NCBI GenBank assembly: GCA_021234155.1
Contig: JAJEKV010000026.1
Coordinates: 498,001-562,000 of the forward strand
Direction: 5' to 3'
Length of the DNA stretch: 64,000 bases
DNA from: Isoetes taiwanensis
Lineage: Eukaryota > Streptophyta > Lycopodiopsida > Isoetales > Isoetaceae
Part shown: positions 1-10,557 of the stretch, piece after piece
How the letters are laid out: the number at the start of each line of letters is the position of its first letter
Position numbering within the stretch: the stretch's first letter is position 1
Notes under the pieces: model-generated
Told to the model about the DNA's origin: nothing
Seen by the model: only the letters and a program-made list of their open reading frames with translations
Databases searched by the model: none
Position numbers and translations under genes: made by a program

Positions 1-1116
1 AAGGATACAAGTTTTTTTTGGTGCCGCCAAATAAGATTTTATCGAAAAGACAAAATTCGCCAAAATTTCGAGCCCCACTTTTTTTTTTTTGATTGGAGAA
101 TTCTACTCGTGAGAAAGTTTGAGATGGAATTTTTCGGTACCGGTCTGGCCATTTAAAAAATTCCACCTCAAACTTTTCTGAAAGCGTAATTATTCATTCC
201 ATATATAACTTCGGTTTTCTAATTTTTCATTTTTGTTTTTGTCCATTGCTAATTTTTTCGTGCCACAATCCTTTTGGATGGTTACATGGTTTCATTGTTA
301 CATTCTATTATGAAATGTATCCTTTGTGCTAACAAGTTTTCATTGTTGAACGCAAATTAAAAAGTGTAACAGGAATGCAATCTTTTGTATTCTAGTCAAT
401 GAACCTACAAAACAATGGATAGCTATTTTGTTGCAAGATAGATAGAAAAAGAAGTTAAAGATGAAAGAAAGACTTTGATGTGAAGATCGAAGGAGAAGAT
501 GCCTTTAATAATATGACAAGGATACAAAGCAAATTGTACGTTCCTTTTCTGAAATAAGAAATTGTACTTTCATGAAGCTATCTATAGTCATAGTAGGTTA
601 AAGAAAGGGGGAAAGAATAAGTTATGAACCATTCTTCTTATCTAGAAGGCACAAAGGAATAATGATTTAAATATTTGATAGCACTAGAACCTCTGATATG
701 CCACACAACTCTCATACTCTCAAATCCCTAAGTAAATCTAGCAAGTTTCTTTTTAATGAATACAACTAACACCATCTTTCAAGAAAACCAAGTATCCACA
801 TGCCAGGAGACGTGGATAGGCTAGAATTTCAAAGATTGTTGTTTTGGGAGGGGGTTGGGGTTAGGCGAGCCTACTAATAATATGCTAGATTGAATTAAGA
901 AAAAAGAATATCATGATACTAGATACTTGATTTTCTTGACAGATGGTGTTAATTGTATTCACTAAGAAGAAACATGCTAGATTTAGTTAGGGATTTGAGA
1001 GTATGAGAGTTGTGTATGGTACATCAGAGGTTCTAGTGCTATCAAATATTTGCAGCTAATGAGTATCTTGCGTAGACATTTAATGAAGAAATATACACAT
1101 CTTAGTTTGAAGTAGC
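1..1116. repeat. Left arm of a ~1.1 kb inverted duplication
   Basis: Bases 1-1116 reappear in reverse complement at 20880-21995 with only scattered differences. The first bases of the window (AAGGATACAAG) correspond to about 21985-21995, so the arm may extend beyond the window. Inside it are a fold-back MITE (670-1050) and a short palindrome at about 110-190, where AGAAAGTTTGAGATGGAATT faces its own complement. No open gene was found in it. Confidence 0.85.
670..1050. mobile_element. Fold-back MITE-like element, copy 1
   Basis: The element begins AATATTTGATAGCACTAGAA and ends with its inverse. The two terminal inverted repeats are about 130 bp each and enclose about 110 bp of unrelated sequence (including TTAGGCGAGCCTACTAATAA). 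There is no coding capacity. The size and long inverted repeats fit a non-autonomous fold-back or MITE element. A second copy sits in the inverted-duplication partner, so it was probably present before that duplication. Confidence 0.7.
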
Positions 1117-1150
1117 AATTTTAATTGATTGTCAAAACATGACTTTGAAG

Positions 1151-1212
1151 TATAAATAAGCCACTTCACCCTCTGGCCATGGAGGGCAACCCTCCGTGCG
1201 CAGCACCTTGTT
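1151..1212 (-). repeat. Dispersed ~50 bp repeat (CACGGAGGGTTGCCC)
   Basis: Read on the minus strand, this segment (GTGCTGCGCACGGAGGGTTG, then TGGCC-GAGGGTGAAGTGGCTTA) recurs on the plus strand at about 38178-38227, next to the polypurine tract of the nested TIR element. It is a dispersed repeat, possibly a transposon terminus. Only two copies are in the window. Confidence 0.6.
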
Positions 1213-1369
1213 ATGTCATGCCACATATCTCCTATCGTGTCCTTTGGCTTGTACTTGTTTACATCATAATTAGCATTATATAAATCAAAAATAGGTTTAT
1301 CCCCTACACAAAGCAAATAAGAAAAGGTGTCATCTATCCCCGACACTAAAAGTAGGACAAATATGTTAC

Positions 1370-1530
1370 CTGGTATACATCAACAATGATGGAGTCATTT
1401 CGTGCCCTATGGTTGACCCAGTACTCATCTGCCACTTCTTCATCCGATCGATCTTCCACGTAATATATGGTTTATTTTTTAAGCGGTTCAAGTCTTCGTG
1501 CAGTCCATCCAAAAGAAATGCCAATAACTC
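1370..1530 (-). pseudogene. Ubiquitin-specific protease (UBP/USP) exon, frameshifted
   Basis: A minus-strand exon lies between an AG acceptor (TTGCAG before 1530) and a GT donor (CAG|GTAACA after 1370). It encodes [17 protein letters not shown], then in another frame [20 protein letters not shown] and DSIIVDVYQ. These match the conserved central part of plant ubiquitin carboxyl-terminal hydrolases (C19 family), just before the zinc-binding finger. A one-base frameshift near NKPY separates the two halves, and neither the catalytic Cys box nor the His box was found nearby. This appears to be an isolated, decayed exon of a deubiquitinase gene. Downstream minus-strand sequence to 1080 stays open but I do not recognise it. 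Confidence 0.7.
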
Positions 1531-1626
1531 CTGCAACATAACAAGTGATGCGATTAGATATTAGTGCTAGTCAAACAAAAGCCAGATGCTAGAAACGGCA
1601 TGGGAAGAGATGTCTGTCAGATGCTA

Positions 1627-1679
1627 GAAATGGCATGGGAAGAGCTGTGGGCTATAGACAGCTCTTCCCACGCCATTTC
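1627..1679. repeat. Short hairpin, 22-bp arms
   Basis: GAAATGGCATGGGAAGAGCT at 1627 pairs with AGCTCTTCCCACGCCATTTC at 1660-1679 across a loop of about 9 nt, with one mismatch. The left arm is partly duplicated just upstream (about 1587-1607, with one or two changes). It is too short for a typical plant miRNA precursor; a MITE scar or small inverted repeat is more likely. Confidence 0.6.
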
Positions 1680-1879
1680 CATCATCAGGCTAAGTCTAGA
1701 TTAAGCTATGTTTGCGAATATAGATAAGCTGTTTTGATTTTGTTTCAAATTCTTGCATGCACAAAGTATTTACGCCCACTGCAGAAGATGCTGAGGGATA
1801 GAATGCCAAGCTTTAATGATCCATCATATGCATAGAAAAGCCCAAGAACCTAGGAGTGAAGCTAGTTGAGTGGGGGCCT

Positions 1880-2085
1880 AGGAAGAACCTGGAGCTACAG
1901 CAGCCACCATCGCTAGAACACCAGTTAGCCAGTTTCCAGAGTGGCTGCCCAGCAATAGAAATGACCGCCCGTTTACAGCCAATAATGGGTTTGGAGCAGT
2001 TATTGGCATATTCCTGGCATATACCTGGAATATGCCACAAACCCACATCAACGAAGGTTTGCCCCCTTAGGGGCAACCCAAAAAT
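1880..2085 (+). repeat. Dispersed repeat ending in GGTTTGCCCC...GGGGCAACCC hairpin, copy 1
   Basis: Shared features with copies near 30890, 38525 and 42408, in order: a block like CCGCCCGTTTACAG, then GGGTTTGGAGCAGT, an AATATGCC inverted motif, ACCCACAT-AAC-A, and finally a GC-rich terminal hairpin (GGTTTGCCCC / GGGGCAACCC) followed by AAAAAT. No coding potential. The conserved 3' hairpin and variable 5' part suggest a non-autonomous transposon family. Confidence 0.65.
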
Positions 2086-2129
2086 TAAGGTAATGCGCCT
2101 AATGGGGATGTGCCCTTAGGCTTATAGGA

Positions 2130-3480
2130 AAAACCTCTGAGATTTTTTGAAATGGATGACACTAAGCAATCTATTTCAATACATTTCTGCCTCCATAGCC
2201 GTTAACTTACATGTGTTGAAGATTCTAGTAAAGCATATGGTGAAAGAACTTGGACCAATCTACCTCAGCACCATTGCCTATGTGTAATTTTAAAAGTTGG
2301 ACACCAACAGGCCTCGAGATATGATACACTAGAAAGTTCTGCGGCCGCTATCTTATATCAATTTTTTTCTTTCAAAATCAAGGCAAGGCCCTTATAGTAT
2401 TCCGGTTGTTCTGGGTTGGTTGGAGCAGGGCAATCTGCCCTGCAGGTTAGGTTCCTCCATCGTCATTGTTATGCTAAAAAATCTCTACCTTGCTGTAGGG
2501 TTTTGATTCCTGCATTGCCATTGTTCTACTGGAAACAATCTTCCTTCCCACTTCTATAGCATCAGTACCCCTATAATTAAAGCCAAAGTAGAATCTTACG
2601 GTCCGCTTTTTTTTTTACAACCCAGATAAGAGTTGGAGAGAAATATGTATAGGAGAGAAAACATGCACATGAACTAAGAATGGTTTCAGTCTACAGAAAA
2701 CTGAATCACGAAGCCATCAGGCTTGGTAATGTAGAAACTATAGCTCTTGTGCAACAAACTATACTAGGCACTTCTCTTGTACAAAAGGATGAAAGAGTTA
2801 TAGGCCATTTATTGATTTGGAGCGTTCTTAGATTTGGATGCAAAAAGGATGATCAAAACTTGGGTTATCAAAGCCAATAAATGGCCTACAAATCTTTCAA
2901 ACTAAATGCTAGCACGTTGCACAAGAGCTCCATTTCTGTGATTACCATGCTAGTGACTTCAGATTGTGATTGCTGGTAATCATGGTTCAGTTTCCTTAAT
3001 TGATGCTAGCTGAAAGGAACGTGCACATTATTGGATTAATCAATTCAGAAAACAACTTCATGCATTGGATGGTGGCCTTGGAAAAGTATTAAGCCAAGGT
3101 ATATGGTTTTCTCTAATTGGTCTCTTTGATTTGTAAGAGGAGATCCCATTCATTGCCCTGAGAGTTTGAACAAGCAAATACTGATTTGAACCTTAGCTTG
3201 GTTGAAGCAAGGACAAATGCTCTTGATAAGCTTGTATTATATGCTAAAAATTGTCATTAGAGGTGCTCAACTGCTTAGGATATTCACTGATTATTATTCT
3301 AGGGCAGGATATGCAAACTTCAGCTGTTGTACATACCCAAGTAGCATGAAATTGTTTCTTATGACCAAATTTTCCCTATGGTTATACCTAATACTTGATC
3401 ACTTCAGTATGCTTTCTTTGAAAGAGCTTTGTCATGGGATCCTTTGGGTGTCCAACATCTTCCTAACCATTTTTGAATTC
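2130..3480. other. Gene-free AT-rich stretch
   Basis: Only short, codon-poor open frames were seen. No splice-consistent exon chain, repeat array or known family was recognised. It ends where the large inverted duplication begins. Confidence 0.5.
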
Positions 3481-4106
3481 TAAGGTGATTTATTCCTTGC
3501 CATTAAATGGTTAGAGAATTAGATTCTCCAATGTGGCAGAGTTGGCAACAATGTTGCCGTTGTCTATGAAAGAAGGCATTGTTTAGCAACATGAAGTTCA
3601 TTGTTTATGAGATTTTGAAGCAAAAGGTATCTTCTTTGGAAAACAAGCTAAAATGTGGGTCTCCTTTTAAAATTCCAGCTTGCTAATGAAGATAATGCTA
3701 TCTCAAGCCATGCATGGTCTGTCCATACATCCCGGTAGCAATTAGGGTTTGACTTCACATTTGCTCTCTGCATTTTAAAAATCTCCCTCCGCCAAGCATC
3801 CAATGGAGAACATCGACATTGTGCAGCCAGCCAATCTGTATATTCGAACTATATGACAGGACAACGAAAACATTAGAAGAATATACAAAAGTTCCAAATA
3901 ATGTTAAGGAAAAAAAAACAATCTTAATTTCAGTAGGTAATCAGGTGTATGATATATACGGTGTGGTGATTGTCTTATAGATTGTAAAACTCCAGGGCAA
4001 GCTATAGGAATTTGCAAAATTGTTGTTCTTTAATTTCCTTAGCAATAACTTCATCTTTGTTCATGACTCGGTGGAACCATTAATGCGGCTCTCTGTATAG
4101 CTCCAA

Positions 4107-4246
4107 TTATTGCTTTATAAGCCCATGGCATATAAAGCATGGCTGCACCTTTTGTTGTATGTCTGATACATCTGGCTTATATATCATGATATCACTTTCA
4201 ATGACTGCGCTTTCATTTAGACCTCCCTCTGTGCCACTCGCTGAAG
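4107..4246 (-). CDS. Possible terminal exon conserved in both duplication arms
   Basis: A strong acceptor (ATATTTTGCAG) is followed by an open frame beginning SASGTEGGLNESAVIESD and ending CFICHGLIKQ-stop. The same frame is open in the right arm at about 46835-46974, with one or two changes. It lies downstream of the FMO exons in the same orientation, but its sequence does not resemble an FMO C terminus. I do not recognise it. It could be the last exon of the FMO transcript after exon turnover, or a chance frame. Confidence 0.25.
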
Positions 4247-5183
4247 CTGCAAAATATACCGCCTAACAGAACAAAAGGCAAACAACAAGCTTCTCCTAGC
4301 AACATCATACAGGATTAAAAAGCATCTGTAACAGCAACCAGAACAAATGATCTGCAGCAGCTACATCTAGGACTGATGCTAGTTTGGATATACGGATTCT
4401 CTTTGTTTATGTACAACTGTGAACTGATTGTTCTAGAGAGTTTCAGATATCAGACAAGATCGTATTTGCTATCGCTTACAGCAGTTAGCATGCTACGTGA
4501 AAATCAGTTATATTCCCATTGAGGGAACACAAGATATCAGGCCATCACTGTCAAACAATGATCAGCAATAAGTCAACAACCAATTTCCTAATGTCATATT
4601 TTCTTCTATGTTCTGCAGACCAGTAATTCCCAAATTATTACCAATCTAAGTTTATTCAGCATCTTAATCTAATCCCATGCATTGACGTGCTGGTAATGTC
4701 CGAATGACCTGCTCCTTAGAAAATTTTGGGTAGGAAAATGAGCAATATTTGATGGCTCTCTAGGAGATGCTGTCAAGAAAGCAACACAAGTAAATAGTCA
4801 TAACTAATGAAAGAGACTAGTTTCCCAGATCCTTGTGTACATCTGACATTCTTGATTGCCTTCTTTAGCAATAATCTTTCTTCTGTTTGTACTTTCGCTT
4901 GACTTGAGTTATTTCTATTTAAAAGCCTTTACAAGTTATTAAACGTTTTGACGATCCACGCTAGGACACCAGAGAAGGACTGGCAACCATCTGGCAGGGG
5001 GGAGCTAAACTTTAGCAAAGCTAAACCCAGCAAAGCTATATCTTGCAATAGAGTAGTGTAACATGGGATCGTATCTATCTCTAAGAGTTTATTAAGAATG
5101 ACATTCAAACAGGCAGAACAATAATGTACTATATGCTGTCCAAATCCATCAGGGGAGGGAGGGAGGGAGGGGGGGAGAGAGAC

Positions 5184-6799
5184 CTGGACCCAATCCATCT
5201 TGTGTGTATAGCGAGTTGGAACACCTTCATTATCAAGATGCCTGTAGAATGCCTCAATATTCTCAAGCATGTGTTGCTTTGAAGGAAGAATAGCCTGACC
5301 AGCCAAGACCATGGAGACCCATTTTGCTTGGAGCTCGCATAGCGGAAATGGAATAACCTATCCCAAACACTGCGTACTTCAGGAATATGTGCTCAAAAGA
5401 TAGCAAAGACATGTGCACTTCAATATTGTAGAATTGAAATACCTTCCATGGCAGCCCAACAAAAGATAAAGATGGCGCCAATAATGGTGGGAACACATGC
5501 TCATATAAAGGCCCAACTCGATTGTCCACGACACTCACTATACCCCTTGTGTCTAGAAATGGGAAAGAATATGAATACCTGAAATGACATTGTTGGGACC
5601 TTTTCAAAAGGTTTGCAAATAGGTACAAACATAAATCTATTTAAGCAAAACCCTAGGGAGACTCTACCCTGTGCAATGCATGATACAATCAGCAAATATA
5701 GAGGTGCCATCTTGAAAGCATATGGTCCCATCCTCATTAACGTGGTCAATCTGCAAGGATATGTGTTTCCTCAGTAAATGCCCTCACTAACCATAAAACA
5801 ACAATGCTTATCAATTACGATACTTACCATTGGATGTCTCCAAAGTTTTCCTTCCATTAAAGGTATGGAAATGTTCTCATCTGCGGGCCATGTCCTTGCA
5901 CATAGGTGAACCTCCTTTGCTACATCACACAGCTCCTTAGATATGTCTATCCCACTTGGGGCATTTCCAATGATCACAACCACCTGCAAGTATTGCATTA
6001 GCTGTTTCTTATGATGGAAATGTTTAAGAAAAATGATATAAGTGACTGGAGACCTGATGTCTAAAAGGTTCAGGTATTCTATAATTGTGGCTGTGAAGCT
6101 GCATACCTGGCCATTTTGAAATCCCTGCATAAATATTGTTTTCCCTAAAAGGTTAATATGCAAAACAATAAAAGGTGGATCCAGTTGCTACAGAACATAA
6201 CAGATAGATAAGGACAAACCTTTTATCTCAGCAATCCTAGGCTGGGAGTAGTGGCCATTGCATATAACAACTGCATCGAAAATTTCCTCAATTGATTCCT
6301 TATTGTTGTTAGTAGATCTAACAATCCACGGTATCTCTTTCTCCAGCATATCGTTGATCACTGAAGAGTCTGCTAAACCATTACGACAATTTGCTTGCCC
6401 AACATACTCTACTTTACATCCAAAACGTATGAGATCCAACAATTCAAAATCCTGTACAAAATCCTGAAGATAAAACAGGACTTCTTTGTGTCCAGGAAAC
6501 CGTCTAGGATCCCTGTCTTCGCCTTCTTTTTGCAAGAAAGGGTAATCCTGAAATCCCATAAGTTCACGAGGCAAATTGGTTCTAAGAGAGCGGTACATGC
6601 TTCCATGCAAAGCAGTGCGGTCAGGCCTGATTCCAAGAGGGTCATCTTCTATGCTAGGATCATAAACCCAAGTTCCACCCACCTGATTACTCTGTTCAAA
6701 AACTTGAATTTTGTGGCCCTCCTTCAGCAGCTCTTTTGCCGTGACCAGGCCCGCTGCCCCAGCTCCGATTACTGCAACCTTGCATTGTTTTTTGTTCAT
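5184..6799 (-). CDS. FMO GS-OX-like flavin-containing monooxygenase (left copy, six exons, 3' end missing)
   Basis: An NADPH- and FAD-dependent oxygenase of the plant S-oxygenating FMO type; the substrate cannot be told. Exons: 6220-6799, 6054-6124, 5828-5983, 5668-5750, 5443-5578 and 5184-5357, all with GT/AG borders and consistent phases, giving 400 codons. Motifs in order: FAD site GAGAAGL near residue 12, FEQSNQVGGTW, the FMO signature in WPGMQLHSHNYRIPEPF (about residue 200), the NADPH site IIGNAPSGIDIS, and TGYSYSFPFL. The start ATG at 6799 places the Rossmann fold where the family has it. Plant members have about 450-460 residues, and the last ~55 residues after exon 6 (ending THKMDWVQ) were not found before 3481. 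The gene is therefore either 3'-truncated or continues in an exon I missed. Confidence 0.8.
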
Positions 6800-7249
6800 G
6801 GCAAGCTCCTGCAGATATCCAAAGCTTACAGATTGCTGTGGACACTGTGAATTGTGATAAATGGAGAAATAGCAGTGGAATTGAATAATGATGATGCTGA
6901 TGACGACGAGCAGCCAAGGAGCTGCATCATCAGATTCCCTATTTCAATGGCGGATGGTACTTATAGGCTTAGCTTGTCGGGTTGCCCGAAGTGGGGGTGG
7001 GTTGATAGAATATGCCATTTGATACCGGATGTGCCATTTGGAGGGCCAGATTGAAAAGTGGACCTCGTGAGAATATAATTACCCCGGTTTCGGGGATCCC
7101 GGGACTTGGAATACCGTCCTCAGGAATCCCCACCCTTCCTCGACAGAATCCATTGCCGAACCCCTGTTTCAGGTACTGACACAGCCCAGGTACCTTCTGG
7201 ACCATCTGGGTTGTCCTGTCAAATCTCAGTCGTTCGCGGAGATCCCGTT

Positions 7250-7570
7250 CCCCGGGATCACCGTTGGAGATCCACTCCTCGAGGTCCCCTGGCTCGGGCT
7301 GATAACCTTCCTCGGGATCGATAGTGGTTATCCCCTCCCCTGGGATCCCGGGGCGTGGGGGTCGTGATCCCGTCCTCCGGATCACCGTCGGAGATCCCCT
7401 CCCCCAGGATCTCCAGTCCTAGGCTGATAACCTCCCTCGGGATCGGCTGTCATTATCCTGTCCTCCGGGATCTCCGACCATGGCAGTTGTGATCCCATCA
7501 TCCGGAATCACCGTAGGAGATCCCCTCCTGCCGGGATCCCCGGGGCCAGGTGCTGCCACATTTTGGCAGC
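7250..7570. repeat. ~125-bp GC-rich minisatellite, about 2.5 units
   Basis: The phrase ATCACCGT-GGAGATCC recurs near 7258, 7381 and 7507, with GGCTGATAACCTCCCTCGGG and repeated GGGATCCC motifs between. A further unit, from GGCTGATAACCTCC to GGGATCCC, lies at 8670-8790 beyond an interruption. It is much more GC-rich than its surroundings. The right arm keeps only parts of one unit. Confidence 0.7.
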
Positions 7571-7899
7571 ATAGAAGAGCAATGCACACAATTTGCACAT
7601 CTTTGTCTGACTTTTGTCTAATACATGTGTGCAAGAACTAAAAGTTTGAAGACTCTCATCTTCGAAGATCACAAGTTGACACCTTTGTTGAAGAACCAAC
7701 GGATGGACATTCATTGGATATCATGCAAGTGTAGCAAGGAGGATAAGATTCAAACAAGTGTAATTGAGTTTGAAGTTTGGAAGACCCCTCAAGATGCTTT
7801 GGTATGTGGCTAGTTCCAAATCATTTTGGCATGAAATCTATTTCCCAAGAATGCATGCATTGATAATCATAGGAAAAATTATTTACTCTTAGAAGATTC

Positions 7900-8620
7900 A
7901 CTCTAAGTAGCAAGCTACTGCATCTACAGACCTCTCAGAGTTTCCTTGAAGTGTTGAGATTACAAAAAAATTTGTGCCAACTCATATTGCAGGGAATTGC
8001 TCACTGTTATTATCAAGAACTCTAAGTTTACAGCAAAGAAGCAGTTCTTTTAGAACGTTTGAACATAACTTTTGATAAAAAGCTAGACAAACCTTGTGTG
8101 CAGACCTGTCAGAATAATCAGAAGTTGTCAGAAGCAAAAACAAGTGGCTAGAATTCATTTTACCAAAATTTGCTCACTATTTTTGCATTGTAACAGTCTT
8201 TGTGCAAACAATCCAAATTTCTGGGCATTCTAGCATTTCTTTCTGCCAAAAAACCTATTGATCCTTGGGTGCAAACCTGTCAGAGATAGGAACAAGTGTC
8301 AAAAGTTAAAAAGGACTCATACTTTTTGATTTGCAAAATTTAGCTTATTGCCAGGGGTATTGACCAAGTTTTGATTTGGTCAGGATCACAAATTTGAAAG
8401 ACCTTTGCAAATCCTCTTGCATCTGACTTTTGGCCTCAGATTCCTTGAGTGTCAGAGCAACTCTTTAAATTGAAACCATGTCAAAATTCAAGTCTGTTTG
8501 CAAATGGCATCACTTTTACTGAGGCCACTTTTTTCTAGTTTTGGGAAAGCAGTGCTAACTCAAAGTTTGAGCTTTCATTTTGCAATGTTCTTACTCAGAG
8601 TGATTGCCTAAAGCAACTTG
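7900..8620. repeat. Degenerate ~170-bp tandem repeat
   Basis: A motif like GTGCAGACCTGTCAGAG recurs near 7925, 8100, 8270 and (weaker) 8440. Each is followed by a comparable run of short phrases such as TTTGCTCACT and TTTTTGCAT. Spacing is about 170-175 bp, but identity between units is low. No coding exon was found here. Most of this block is absent from the right duplication arm. Confidence 0.4.
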
Positions 8621-9139
8621 AAGGTTCTAAGCCATTGAGGTTGAAGGTTTGCCAGGAACACCTTCAACACCAGGCTGATAACCTCCACCAGGATCGGATG
8701 TCGTTATCCCCTCCGCCGGGATCCCTATGTTGTCCATACCTAATCCAGGTCGACAATGTTTATTCCGTCATCTGGGATCCCATAAAGTATGGAGGTGGTT
8801 CCTGGAGATGGAATCACCTCAGTGAATCGATGGTCGAGGATAGAGCGTGGACCCATGAGACGGTCACCTTTGAAAGTGCCAATCAATGCACGGTCCAACT
8901 AGTGGAATTTCGACACGTGCATTAGGGGAGACTAGCCTCCAGAATCCCCGGTTGTTACTACTGCGTGTCGGAACTGTGCCATGGACAATTTGGAGGAAAA
9001 AACTACCGCAGGTATGCAATGCATGCATCTCCCCCATTTTATTTCCGATTTGTAGCTTCCATCTGAGCCCCCTTTTGCAGCTGAAGGCTGAAATACAGCT
9101 GGAATCACCACCCGATGGCTTGTATGACCATAGCAATGT

Positions 9140-10095
9140 CCATTAGTTTCTTGAGGAGCAGCAGATTCCTACTCTTCAAGGAGGTGAATATATGCTAGTT
9201 TGGACCTGCTACATCCCTATCAACCGCGTTGAAGACTTCATCAATGGAGAACAACAGAACTGTGAGGCACCTTGCAGTTTTACTTGAGGAATTCTATTTT
9301 TGAAAGAGTATTAAGTAGACTAACAAAGGACCCTTATATGACATTGAGAAGATATACTCACTTCATTGATTTGATTGTAGTGTTTGTGGTAGGAATCATT
9401 GTAGTAGGATTCAAGAGCTTGGATTAAGCATTGCTATTGTCTTGGGTTTAGCATTAGTACAGATGTTGTATACAATAATTTGTTGGGCATAATTCAGGTA
9501 TTGGTGTACGTATGGACCTCAAGATAAGACATTAAACAATCATGTGATTGAAGATGGACCACATGCACCTTGCAGGCATAGGAAAAGGATTGAGAGGGGA
9601 GAGGGTGTATGTAGGGGCTGCCAGTGTGATTTCACAGTTAGGCAACTCTATCTTCTTCTAGATTATTGTCATGTGACTTATTATGGGATTGATCACAAGA
9701 ATCTCCAAGGTGTACCCTGCCACGGTAAGTTCATTGACCCAGAGAAAGGAATCAAGGCACCTTGGATCTCCCAAGAAATGAAGAAATGGGTTAGAGAGAA
9801 GCTTGTGCATTGGCACACACCGCATAGTGTCGTGAATCTGCAGGAGGAGAGGTGGAGATTGAAACTTGATGTGTATGGAAGGGAAAGTATGAATAGAGGT
9901 GATGCAAATGTTTACAATATTGAGAAGCAAGTGGTTCGTAACACATGGAAGCTACATGAAGACCTTCTATTAGCATCAACATGTGGATGCAGCAACATCA
10001 AGAATCCGTGTTACTCTATCAACAAGGGGACTTGTTTCAATTGGGAGTTACTCAAATTCAATACTTTGTTGTGTTCTTTATTGGATTTTAAGTGA
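9140..10095 (+). pseudogene. Zinc-finger transposase-like remnant (FAR1/MULE-like N terminus)
   Basis: Two adjacent open segments look like exons of one gene. The first (about 9146-9291) encodes LVWTCYIPINRVEDFINGEQ. The second, after the acceptor ATTCAG at 9492-9497, is open from 9499 to 10095 and begins YWCTYGPQDK. It contains a Cys/His-rich block (CRGCQCDFTVRQLYLL, then H-TYYGIDHKNLQGVPCHGKF) and ends with CGCSNIKNPCYSINKGTC. The C-x2-C-x-C and later His pattern with FTVRQLY resembles DNA-binding N termini of MULE/FAR1-like transposases that are abundant in seed-free plants. No catalytic DDE core follows, and the long segment has no ATG of its own. Family assignment is tentative; a domesticated DNA-binding protein is the alternative. 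Confidence 0.4.
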
Positions 10096-10557
10096 TTGTT
10101 GAAGAGAGTTGTTATGAATAGAGTCAAAACCATTGATAACAAGGTTGAAAATTAAATGGGAGTGTTGCAGCACTCCTGTTTCAAAGATTCCCTATAAAAA
10201 ACCACCACCCTTTAAAAATCGAGCTTTTTTTTTGTAGAAGTTGGGAATATCAGAAGGTGTAGTTCCTTTTTGTCTATTTTTAGGGTCCTTTTTTGGAGAT
10301 GACCTTGTTTTTTGTGAAGAAAAGCACTTGAAAATGGCAAAATTCAGACATCAGTATGCAATCTTAGAAAGTAAGACGTCGAAAACATGTAAATATAGTA
10401 GAAAGAATAATAATTGTTTCTTTAAAGTTTTTGTGTTACATCAATAATGGCAATAGTTTAATGTCAACAAATAAATAATATAGCATAAGACAAGTCAGCC
10501 TTCATTTTGTTTGCTTGTCTCAGCTTTGTCATTGTCTGTCGTTTGATCTTATTCTGG

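Larger units (their letters stand above)
3481..8719. repeat. Left arm of large inverted segmental duplication
   Basis: This arm matches the reverse complement of 35605-47587. The outer boundary is AAGGTGATTTATTCC (about 3481 with 47587). The inner boundary is CCCCTCCGCCGG (about 8719 with 35605). Two large indels distinguish the arms: about 1.2 kb (7240-8440) is missing from the right arm, and an 8.04 kb TIR element is inserted in the right arm at the place corresponding to about 5350. The arms carry the two FMO copies. Confidence 0.9.

Noticed and set aside
4929-5312. 127-codon frame overlapping FMO exon 6
   Set aside because: Only its first part is the FMO exon; the continuation crosses the splice donor and the (GGGA)n intron and does not resemble the FMO C terminus.
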